Shown piece after piece: positions 52,084 through 60,228 of a stretch of 64,000 bases of DNA. This DNA comes from Belliella baltica DSM 15883 (GTDB taxonomy: Bacteria; Bacteroidota; Bacteroidia; Cytophagales; Cyclobacteriaceae). The DNA lies in contig NC_018010.1 of assembly GCF_000265405.1 (NCBI RefSeq), positions 1,612,001-1,676,000 of the forward strand. The letters run 5' to 3'. Position numbers and translations under genes: made by a program. Numbering within the stretch: the first letter of the stretch is position 1; every line of letters starts with the position of its first letter. The notes beneath the pieces are model-generated. The model saw nothing but the letters and a program-made list of their open reading frames with translations. It searched no databases and had not been told where the DNA came from.

Positions 52084-55000
52084 TTAAATTCTGTCAAGCG
52101 TTTTTGTTTGCTCATTTTGTGGGTTTTGTTGATAATCCCTAGGAGAAACACCATACTCCTTTTTAAAGCATTTTGCGAAATAGGAAAGGTTAGAAAAACC
52201 AACTTCATACATGATTTCGGAAATATTTCCTTCTTTATTTCTTAAAAGAATGGAGGCCTTTTTCAATCTGTATTTCCGGATGATTTCTTTTGCTGAATAA
52301 TGGGTCAATGCCTTAAGTTTTCTATAGAGATGTGCAGTGCTCATGCCTATTTCCTCGCTTAGTAGCTCTACGGTAAACTCAGGGTTAGAAATATTGGCTT
52401 CTATTATGCCTACAACTTTTTTCACAAACTTATCATCTATGTTTTCACCTTCTTCTTTGAATTCTGGTTGCGTTATGATCTCGGCTTTGAAATAGTTTAG
52501 TAAAACATCTTTTCTTTTGATAAGCTGCTCAATGTTTGCTTTTAACAATTCCAGGTCAAAGGGCTTTGTTATGTAGGCATCTGCACCTGTTCTCAGCCCT
52601 TCCACTTTTTGTGAGGTAAGACTTTTTGCGGAAAGGAGTATGACACCGATATGACTTGTTTTTGGATTTTGTTTTACCTTTTTACACAAGGTCAACCCGT
52701 CCATAACGGGCATCATAATATCGCTGATAATCACTTCAGGAGTAAAGTTTCTGGTTTTATCCAATGCTTCCTGTCCATTCTGTGCCACCACAATGTGATA
52801 ACTTTCCCTTAAATGTAAAAGGAGATAATCAACCATATCGGGATAATCTTCCACTACCAAGATCACAGGCTTGGAAGTGTCAAAATCATATTCGTATTCC
52901 TCAAAGTTGTCAGCGTCCTTACTCACCAAAAGATTTATGGTTTCGTCTTTTTGCTCAACCTCAACAGGGAAATGTACATTGCCCAATGGCAAGGTGACTG
53001 TAAAATAAGACCCTTCACCTGGCTGGCTCTCCACATTGACTTCTCCAAAGTGAAGTTTTGTATATTCCTTCACCATAGAAAGTCCAATGCCCGAACCTGA
53101 ATCAACCTGTCTGCCCCTGCTGCCCTGATAGAAGCGGTCAAAAACCTTTGGTATCTCTTGAGGCTCTATTCCTATACCTGTATCATGGACCTGGATATCT
53201 ACTGCACCGTTCTTATAGTGATTTTTATCAGGGTGTTTTCTAATACTTAACTCAACAGTCCCCTGATCTGGGGTGAATTTGAATGCATTGGACAGCAGGT
53301 TGTAAAGTACCGTCTCAAGCTTCTCACTGTCTGCCCATATTTCACAGGATTCTATTTCTGAATTAAACCGGAAATTGATATTTTTTCTTGCAGCTTTGTC
53401 TTTAAACAGCTCACACACTTCCCTACTAAAGCTGACAAGGTCAAAAACCCGTACTTTCAGCTCGAGACTATCCTGCTCAAGTTTTCTGAAATCAAGAATC
53501 TGATTGACAACCCTTAATAACCTATTGGAGTTTTTTTCAGCCAATCTAAGGAGTTCCTTGGATTTTAGGTCAAGTTCTTTTGAGCTAAGGGCCTGTTGGA
53601 TAGGGGGAAGGATCAGACTGATAGGCGTCCTGAGTTCATGGGAAATGTTGGTGAAAAACTGTTGTTTGGTTTTTGCGATTTCCTCACTGTGCTGCTTCTC
53701 AATTTTGGCAAGGTTGACTTCATTTTTGAAGTGTATGCGCAAAGTGTAAAACCTGAAAGCGAAGGCCAACAATGCCAGGACAAGAAAAATATAAATGACA
53801 ATGAAAGGGGTGCTTAAAAAAAGTGGTGGCTTGACTTCTATGTCCAAAGTATGGATTTCATCTGACCAAATACCATGATTGTTGCTCCCTTTGAGCTTTA
53901 AGATATATTTCCCTGAAGGAAGTTTGGAATAGACAGCTGTATTTGTGGAGCCTGAAGCATATGACCAATCTTCATCAAATCCTTCAAGCTTGTAGGCATA
54001 GATATTCCTTTTCGGTTGCCAATAATGCAGAGCAGAAAAATCAATTGCAAATGACCTTTGGGCATAATTCAGACTGAGCTTTTTCATGAATGCAATATCC
54101 ATGGGCAGTTCAAGGCCCGAATCCGTATTTTTTCCGGGAAGAATCCTTTCATTATTGATTCTTAGATTGGAGAAAAACAGTTTTGGCTTGAAGCTGCTGG
54201 CTTCTGCATCAGTGGCTAGCCTTATAAAACCGTTGTCCCCTCCAAAAAATAGCCTTCCTTCTTTATCCTTGGATAAGCAGCCTTCAAAGAAACTTTTGAT
54301 AGGCAGTCCACTATCCAAAGGAAATAGTTCATAGGCATCCAATCCAGGCTTGAACTTAATCAAAAGCCCTGATGCGGCACCCCAAATATTTCCCTGATTG
54401 TCCTCAGTGATACTGTTAAAAAGAAAATCTGTACCCATCTGTATAGGATGGTAAACAGCTTTGTCATTCTGTGGTTGGTACTCTATAAGTCCATTGGTAG
54501 TAGCAGCCCACAAAACTCCTTTTTTGGAAAAGTAAATGGCATTTAGGCTTCTTCTGTTTGACACTTCGTTAAAAATACTGACACTACTGTTTCTGTGTGT
54601 CTGTAAATCGATCCTAAACAATTCATCATAGTTGACAGCCCATAGGGCATTGGCCCCTGTAGCTACCTTTTCAGAACCTACCTCACTGGCTTTTTCAAAA
54701 TATAAACTCTCGATATCATTCAATTTGCCTGATACTTTATATAAACCGCCTTCCCATGCACTTACCCAGAAAGTCCCATCACTCGCTTTTATAAATTTTG
54801 CGATGTAATTGCTGTCAAGTCCATTTTGGTTACCAGAACTTATCGAATGCATTTTTAAGATTTTCGGATCCCAGATATTGATCCCCCCAGCTGTTCCTAT
54901 CCAGATTCTTCCCAGATCATCTTCCTCTAATGCATACACATTGTTAAGAAGGAGTTGCTTCCCCATTCCGGAGTGGATATCAAAAACTTCTTCCTTACCA

Positions 55001-56148
55001 TCAGGACTTATTCGTATTACTCCATTAAGAGTCGCCAACCAAGTATCTCCGTTTTTGGTATGCAGGATAGACTTTACCTGGCTTCCGATTTTTTGGTTAT
55101 TTTGCCTATGGTTGATCTCATGAAAGCTGTAAAAACTGTTGTTTTTGTTAGTGAAACTTAAACCGTTGGAAGTCACAAACCAAACCACCCCGCCAGAATC
55201 CTCAAAAATTTGCCAATTGACATTGCTGCCTACTGAGTAGGCCAGTTCTGGATGGTTGAAAAGCTGCTTGATGTCACCATTTTCGGGGTTCAGAATGTTT
55301 ATCCCGAAATCAGTCCCCAAAGCAAGGCTGCCATCGGTAGAAGTATAAATACTTTTTATTACCTCATTGCTTAAAGCTGTGTTTGCTTCGTTATAGGTTT
55401 TCTTTTCTCCGGTATGAATATGAAAGTGTACCAGACCGGTTTCAGTTCCGAGCCATAACCACTCTGGGTTGTAGTTGTCGGGCTGTATGTCCATGATCAG
55501 GTTATTTTGGAGAGAAGGCTTGTAATTTTCTTTTAATTCGAACTGCTCAAACTTTTCGCTGCCCGGACTTAGTTTATTCAACTTGTCATATGTACCCACC
55601 CAAAGGTTGTCAAAACGGTCCATAAAAACTGATCTGATCATGTTATGGCTTAACCCACTGTTTTCCCTGTCCAGTTTTCCTGTTTTTCCTTCCTTAAAGT
55701 AGAAAAGCCCCGCAGGGGTGCCTACCCAGACTGTACCCTCAGGATCCAAATAAATTGTTCTTACGGCAATGGAAGCGCCCAGCTCAACGGGAATTACCTC
55801 AAAATTGTAAATATTGATCTTCGAAAGACCTTTCCAGGTACCTATCCAAATTTCATCTCCAACAGCTTCCAGAGCACTTATTTCATTGGCTGCCAATAGT
55901 GGGAACACCTCTTTTTTGAAGTTCTGAAAACTGTTGCCATCATACCTGGAGACCCCGTTGGCAGTACCTACCCAAATAAAATCATTTTTATCCTGGGTAA
56001 TCGCACTGATGGTGTTGGAAGGTAATCCGTCCTGAGTTGTTAAAGTGAAAAAATAGGGATTCTTTTGGGCATTGGCTGACCAGAAAAGAAGTAGAAAGGT
56101 ACTAAATAAAAACACGAAGAACCTGTAAATCATTTTGGGTTTTGGCAA
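52084..56148 (-). CDS. Hybrid two-component system regulator (propeller sensor/kinase/receiver/AraC)
   Basis: A 1354-residue one-protein signalling system of the HTCS type that controls polysaccharide utilisation loci. Order: signal peptide (about 1-27), a periplasmic two-bladed set of Reg_prop repeats (about 30-690; GLPSNTISAITQD, WVGTANGVSRYDG and many WVGT/WIGT repeats), a Y_Y_Y domain (about 700-770), and one transmembrane helix (about 782-803). The kinase follows, with phospho-histidine H837 (FFTNISHELRTP) and an ATPase domain (about 935-1050, DTGIGI and GSGIGLS). Next are a receiver with D1143 (IISDIMMPVMDG) and a C-terminal AraC helix-turn-helix (about 1240-1345). It is divergent from the GH53 gene and probably senses galactan oligosaccharides. 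Confidence 0.95.
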   Translation of the reverse strand: MPKPKMIYRFFVFLFSTFLLLFWSANAQKNPYFFTLTTQDGLPSNTISAITQDKNDFIWVGTANGVSRYDGNSFQNFKKEVFPLLAANEISALEAVGDEIWIGTWKGLSKINIYNFEVIPVELGASIAVRTIYLDPEGTVWVGTPAGLFYFKEGKTGKLDRENSGLSHNMIRSVFMDRFDNLWVGTYDKLNKLSPGSEKFEQFELKENYKPSLQNNLIMDIQPDNYNPEWLWLGTETGLVHFHIHTGEKKTYNEANTALSNEVIKSIYTSTDGSLALGTDFGINILNPENGDIKQLFNHPELAYSVGSNVNWQIFEDSGGVVWFVTSNGLSFTNKNNSFYSFHEINHRQNNQKIGSQVKSILHTKNGDTWLATLNGVIRISPDGKEEVFDIHSGMGKQLLLNNVYALEEDDLGRIWIGTAGGINIWDPKILKMHSISSGNQNGLDSNYIAKFIKASDGTFWVSAWEGGLYKVSGKLNDIESLYFEKASEVGSEKVATGANALWAVNYDELFRIDLQTHRNSSVSIFNEVSNRRSLNAIYFSKKGVLWAATTNGLIEYQPQNDKAVYHPIQMGTDFLFNSITEDNQGNIWGAASGLLIKFKPGLDAYELFPLDSGLPIKSFFEGCLSKDKEGRLFFGGDNGFIRLATDAEASSFKPKLFFSNLRINNERILPGKNTDSGLELPMDIAFMKKLSLNYAQRSFAIDFSALHYWQPKRNIYAYKLEGFDEDWSYASGSTNTAVYSKLPSGKYILKLKGSNNHGIWSDEIHTLDIEVKPPLFLSTPFIVIYIFLVLALLAFAFRFYTLRIHFKNEVNLAKIEKQHSEEIAKTKQQFFTNISHELRTPISLILPPIQQALSSKELDLKSKELLRLAEKNSNRLLRVVNQILDFRKLEQDSLELKVRVFDLVSFSREVCELFKDKAARKNINFRFNSEIESCEIWADSEKLETVLYNLLSNAFKFTPDQGTVELSIRKHPDKNHYKNGAVDIQVHDTGIGIEPQEIPKVFDRFYQGSRGRQVDSGSGIGLSMVKEYTKLHFGEVNVESQPGEGSYFTVTLPLGNVHFPVEVEQKDETINLLVSKDADNFEEYEYDFDTSKPVILVVEDYPDMVDYLLLHLRESYHIVVAQNGQEALDKTRNFTPEVIISDIMMPVMDGLTLCKKVKQNPKTSHIGVILLSAKSLTSQKVEGLRTGADAYITKPFDLELLKANIEQLIKRKDVLLNYFKAEIITQPEFKEEGENIDDKFVKKVVGIIEANISNPEFTVELLSEEIGMSTAHLYRKLKALTHYSAKEIIRKYRLKKASILLRNKEGNISEIMYEVGFSNLSYFAKCFKKEYGVSPRDYQQNPQNEQTKTLDRI

Positions 56149-56320
56149 GGTTTATAAACTAAACACAGGTTTTTGGATCTTGAATTTTTCGAATTGTTCT
56201 CTCCTTGATCCAAGGTTAATAATAAGTCTTTTGAAGTGAAAAATCAGCATTTTTTTCAGCTCTGAATGATTTGTGTCATTATCTGTACGATTTGAATCGA
56301 TGCTTGGTCTCAATAAAAAG

Positions 56321-56328
56321 TACTTTTG
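56321..56328 (+). promoter_or_regulatory. -7 box upstream of the GH53 gene
   Basis: TACTTTTG lies 56 bases before the GH53 ATG in the 236-base divergent region. The nearest TTG (56304-56306) is only 14 bases upstream, so full activity may need the HTCS activator; this is inference. Confidence 0.5.
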
Positions 56329-56384
56329 AGTATCTACTTTCCAAGACTATTGTCAGGAAAGCAAACCCAAAATACCCAAACCCA

Positions 56385-57593
56385 ATGACCGGAATAAAAA
56401 AGGCTTTTTATTTTGTTCTTTTTGTTGCAATGCTGTGCACGGCATGTGATCAAGATACTGGACAAACTCCTGAAGTGGAGGAACCGCATGATCAGGAAGT
56501 GGATTTTTTATTTGGCGCAGATCTTTCCTATCTCAACCAAATCCTGGATCACGGAGGAATTTACAGTGTAGGTGGAGAACAACAGGACCCCTACAGGATA
56601 TTTGCTGAAGCCGGAACACAATTGGCCAGGTTTAGAATTTGGCATAATCCACTATGGACGGGAGAAATTTATGGACGGGAAACACCTTTATACAATGACT
56701 TAGAGGATGTCGAATCGGCCATAGGTAAGGCAAAATCTGAAGGAATGGAAATTCTCCTTGATTTTCACTATTCAGATGTTTGGGCTGATCCTGGAAGACA
56801 GGAAATTCCAGCAGCATGGAGGGAAATAGAAAGTCTTGAAGTACTACAGGACTCCATTTATCAATATACCTACAAGACCCTGAAATATCTAGGATCAAAA
56901 GGCCTTTTCCCTGAATATGTTCAGATAGGTAATGAAACCAACTGCGGTATGTTATTTACCGATGCACCGGAGAACTTCCCGAAGCTGAACGTCTGTGAGG
57001 GGAACTGGCAGAATTTTAAATCAGTAGCAAAAGCTGCTGTAAATGCCGTTCATGATGCTGCCGGTCATTCCGAAACCAAAGTTATTTTTCATGTGGCCGA
57101 TCCCGAAAATCTGGACTGGTGGTTTGAAAATTTTACCGGATCGCCCAATGAAGTGGATTTTGATATTATTGGCTTTTCCTATTATCCTTTATGGCATACC
57201 ACGATTTCCCTCACCCAGTTGGAAAGTGCTGTTTCCCGTATCAAATCAAGATTCGCTAAGGATATAATGATGCTGGAAACCGCCTATCCCTGGACTTTGG
57301 AAGGTAACGATGACTATACTAATATTTTTGGGGGACAAGCTCCTCTTCCCGGCTTTCCTTATACCATTGAGGGACAAAGAGAAATCATGGTTAGTATGTC
57401 CGAAAGTATGATCAATGCAGGTGGCTTGGGTATCATCTATTGGGAGCCAGGATGGATATCTTCTGATATGAAAGATTTATGGGGAACAGGTTCGTCCTGG
57501 GAAAACTGTGCTTTTTTTGACTTTGAAGGGAATCTCCATGATGGAGCTGATTATGTGAATTTGTTGAATAATAAATATAAAATCAATCCATGA
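56385..57593 (+). CDS. GH53 arabinogalactan endo-beta-1,4-galactanase, lipoprotein
   Basis: A 402-residue secreted lipoprotein with signal MTGIKKAFYFVLFVAMLCTAC (cysteine at residue 21). The following DQD is acidic, as in surface-export signals of Bacteroidota lipoproteins. The GH53 TIM barrel occupies about 40-400. Markers are FLFGADLSYLNQI, LARFRIWHNP, LLDFHYSDVWADPG, the acid/base E184 in VQIGNETNCG, and the nucleophile E298 in IMMLETAYPW. It cuts internal beta-1,4-galactosyl links in galactan or type I arabinogalactan. An upstream in-frame ATG (56271) would precede the signal peptide and is rejected. The stop overlaps the next gene by four bases. Confidence 0.93.
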   Translation: MTGIKKAFYFVLFVAMLCTACDQDTGQTPEVEEPHDQEVDFLFGADLSYLNQILDHGGIYSVGGEQQDPYRIFAEAGTQLARFRIWHNPLWTGEIYGRETPLYNDLEDVESAIGKAKSEGMEILLDFHYSDVWADPGRQEIPAAWREIESLEVLQDSIYQYTYKTLKYLGSKGLFPEYVQIGNETNCGMLFTDAPENFPKLNVCEGNWQNFKSVAKAAVNAVHDAAGHSETKVIFHVADPENLDWWFENFTGSPNEVDFDIIGFSYYPLWHTTISLTQLESAVSRIKSRFAKDIMMLETAYPWTLEGNDDYTNIFGGQAPLPGFPYTIEGQREIMVSMSESMINAGGLGIIYWEPGWISSDMKDLWGTGSSWENCAFFDFEGNLHDGADYVNLLNNKYKINP

Positions 57594-60181
57594 ATGATAT
57601 TAAGAAGATAGTACCTATATTCTTTCTCTTACCTGCTTTGCTGTTTCAGGTTCTGCCGGGGTATTCCCAAAACCAGAATAGAATGGAGGATATTGTGAGG
57701 ATAAGTGATGAGGGACTTCTTGTATGGGAAAGTGATGGTGTGGAAGCTTCCTTTTTTGGAGTCAACTATTCCTCTCCCTTTGCTTATGGATTCAGGGCCT
57801 TGACCAGGAAACAAATTAACATTGAGGAAAGTATTACCGGAGATGTTTATCATATGGCAAGGCTTGGTTTTTCAGCCTTCCGGGTTCATGTTTGGGATAC
57901 TGAAATTTCCGATGTCGAGGGGAACTTACTAGAGAATGAACACCTTCGCCTTTTTGATTTTCTATTGGCAGAATTAAAGAAAAGAAATATAAAGGCTATC
58001 ATCACACCCATAGCATTTTGGGGTAACGGCTACCCTGAACCTAACTATGAAACTCCTGGATTTTCACATTATTATGGAAGATCCCGTCTGACCACAGATC
58101 AGGAAGCCATCAAGGCCCAAGAAAACTATTTAAAGCAGTTTTTGAACCATGTCAACCCTTATACCGGAATAGCCTACAAAGATGATCCCGCAATAATTGC
58201 TGTGGAAATCAACAATGAGCCAGCCCATAGTGGTTCAGCAGAAGGTGTTACCTCCTACATCAATAGCCTTTACCATGCCGTCAAAGAGGCCGGTTTTATT
58301 AAGCCGATTTTTTATAACATTGCTCAGAATCCTTCTTATGCTGATGCTGTGGCCAGATCCAAAGCTGATGGCTTTAGCTTTCAGTGGTATCCGTCTGGAT
58401 TGGTTTCAGGTAGGACATTAAAGGAAAATTACCTTCATCATGTTAATGCTTACACCATTCCATTTGACTCTATTCCGGAATTTTCAGGCAAGCCACTTAT
58501 GGTTTATGAATTTGATGCAGCCGATATAATGGGGCCTTATATGTACCCGGCAATGGCCAGGAGTTTCAGGGAAGCTGGCTTTCAATGGGCAACCCAATTT
58601 GCCTATGACCCCATGCATATAGCCAATGACAATACGGAATATCAAACACATTACCTAAACCTGCTCTATACCCCTCCTAAGGCCATTAGCATGATGATAG
58701 CCGCGAAAGTATTTACACAGACTGGAATTAGGGAAAGTTTTGGGGACTACCCTGATAACAATAAGTTTGGAAACGCATCTGTAAGCTTTGAAGAAAACAG
58801 CAGTGAGTGGATCTCTGATGAAGAATTTATATATACAGGCCATACCCAAAGTGTGGCCCCAAAGCCTGAGCAATTGAAGAAGATTGCAGGTACAGGATCA
58901 TCCCACCTTGTCAGGTACCATGGTTCTGGAGCTTACTTTCTGGATAAATTGGGAAGTGGTGCCTGGAGATTGGAGGTTTACCCTGATGCCACTCAGGTAA
59001 GAGATCCCTTTGCGAGGACTTCTCCCGAAAGGGATGTAGCAGTTCTCAAATGGGATACCCATGAAATGCAATTGTCTATTGAGGCGCTAGGGCAGGATTT
59101 TCAGGTCTTACCTTTAAATGAGGGGAACAGTTTTACCACCGGAGTCGAGGGTGGGAGGTTTAAAATTAAACCGGGTACCTATTTGCTCTTAGCTCAAGGT
59201 GAAAATTTTGAAATTGAAGAAAATACCAAAATCGGAAATCTTGGAATCAAGGAATTCAAAGCCCTGGATCCTGACTTTCAAAAAGTATATGTCTTCCATC
59301 AAGCACCTAAAGAGGTTCTTGATTCTAGGGATCTCGATATCAAAGCCATTGTTTTTTCTAATGATCCTATGGATGTGGTTTTGGAATATAGAAATGGACA
59401 GGGCAGGATAATGGAAACTAAAATGGAGCATGATAATGGGTATAAATATGTTGCCATGGTCAACAAAGATCAGTTTTCTTCAGGGATCTTTGAGTATAGG
59501 ATTAAAGTGGAAACAGCAAATGATACCCTGATATACCCAGGAGCTGTTTCAAAAGATGATCTGGAATGGTACTCTGAAATACCTGAACCGTACAAGGTTT
59601 TTGTTTCTTCGGAAGCAGCAGATGTATTGCTTTTTGACCCAGCACATCACAAGGATATTCAATACCATCCTAATTATGATCCGGGGTTTGCAACTGCCTT
59701 ATCAGCAGGACAAAGAACAGGAGATCTTTTGCTGGGGCTACAGGTGAAAAATCCCTCCAAAAATGATCTTATAGCAGTCCAACATTCTATCAAAGAAAGC
59801 CTTGACAACAGAGCCCCTGTTGTATCCGGGTTTGCGAAAATAATCGTGGAAGCTAAGGTGGAAGGAAAGGAAAGCAAAACCATTGAAATTGGCTTGACTG
59901 ATTCTGAAGGAAGGGCATATGTGGCTGAGTTGAATCTGTCAGGGGAGCTGGAGAAGCATGAAGTATCACTGGATGATCTCAAAGAAACAAAAGCAGTATT
60001 GTTGCCAAGGCCATACCCCGGCTTTATGCCGCTTTATACCAAAGCTAGGATATCCGGGGGATCTTTGAATTGGGATAATATTGAAAAGCTACAGATAAAA
60101 TTTGACCAGACTGAAGGAGAAATGGAAAGTAACGGTGCTTACCAGATAAAAATAGGTAAGATTTGGATTCAGCCAGACTGA
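57590..60181 (+). CDS. Clan GH-A glycosidase, multi-domain, probably beta-galactosidase-like
   Basis: An 863-residue exported enzyme with a signal peptide over about residues 1-26 (LLFQVLPGYSQ). The clan-A TIM barrel occupies about 35-400: FFGVNYSSPFAYGF, GFSAFRVHVWDTE, IIAVEINNEPAHSG with acid/base E210, and MVYEFDAADIMGP with nucleophile E307. About 450 C-terminal residues form beta-sandwich-type domains, the last with LQIKFDQTEGEMESNGAYQI, like a carbohydrate-binding module. It is translationally coupled to the GH53 galactanase, so it probably processes galacto-oligosaccharides. It might belong to GH147 or a GH2/GH5-like group; I cannot decide from sequence alone. Confidence 0.8.
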   Translation: MNDIKKIVPIFFLLPALLFQVLPGYSQNQNRMEDIVRISDEGLLVWESDGVEASFFGVNYSSPFAYGFRALTRKQINIEESITGDVYHMARLGFSAFRVHVWDTEISDVEGNLLENEHLRLFDFLLAELKKRNIKAIITPIAFWGNGYPEPNYETPGFSHYYGRSRLTTDQEAIKAQENYLKQFLNHVNPYTGIAYKDDPAIIAVEINNEPAHSGSAEGVTSYINSLYHAVKEAGFIKPIFYNIAQNPSYADAVARSKADGFSFQWYPSGLVSGRTLKENYLHHVNAYTIPFDSIPEFSGKPLMVYEFDAADIMGPYMYPAMARSFREAGFQWATQFAYDPMHIANDNTEYQTHYLNLLYTPPKAISMMIAAKVFTQTGIRESFGDYPDNNKFGNASVSFEENSSEWISDEEFIYTGHTQSVAPKPEQLKKIAGTGSSHLVRYHGSGAYFLDKLGSGAWRLEVYPDATQVRDPFARTSPERDVAVLKWDTHEMQLSIEALGQDFQVLPLNEGNSFTTGVEGGRFKIKPGTYLLLAQGENFEIEENTKIGNLGIKEFKALDPDFQKVYVFHQAPKEVLDSRDLDIKAIVFSNDPMDVVLEYRNGQGRIMETKMEHDNGYKYVAMVNKDQFSSGIFEYRIKVETANDTLIYPGAVSKDDLEWYSEIPEPYKVFVSSEAADVLLFDPAHHKDIQYHPNYDPGFATALSAGQRTGDLLLGLQVKNPSKNDLIAVQHSIKESLDNRAPVVSGFAKIIVEAKVEGKESKTIEIGLTDSEGRAYVAELNLSGELEKHEVSLDDLKETKAVLLPRPYPGFMPLYTKARISGGSLNWDNIEKLQIKFDQTEGEMESNGAYQIKIGKIWIQPD

Positions 60182-60228
60182 AGTATGTATGGAATACAAT
60201 CATTACAATAACCTAAAATATACAAAAT

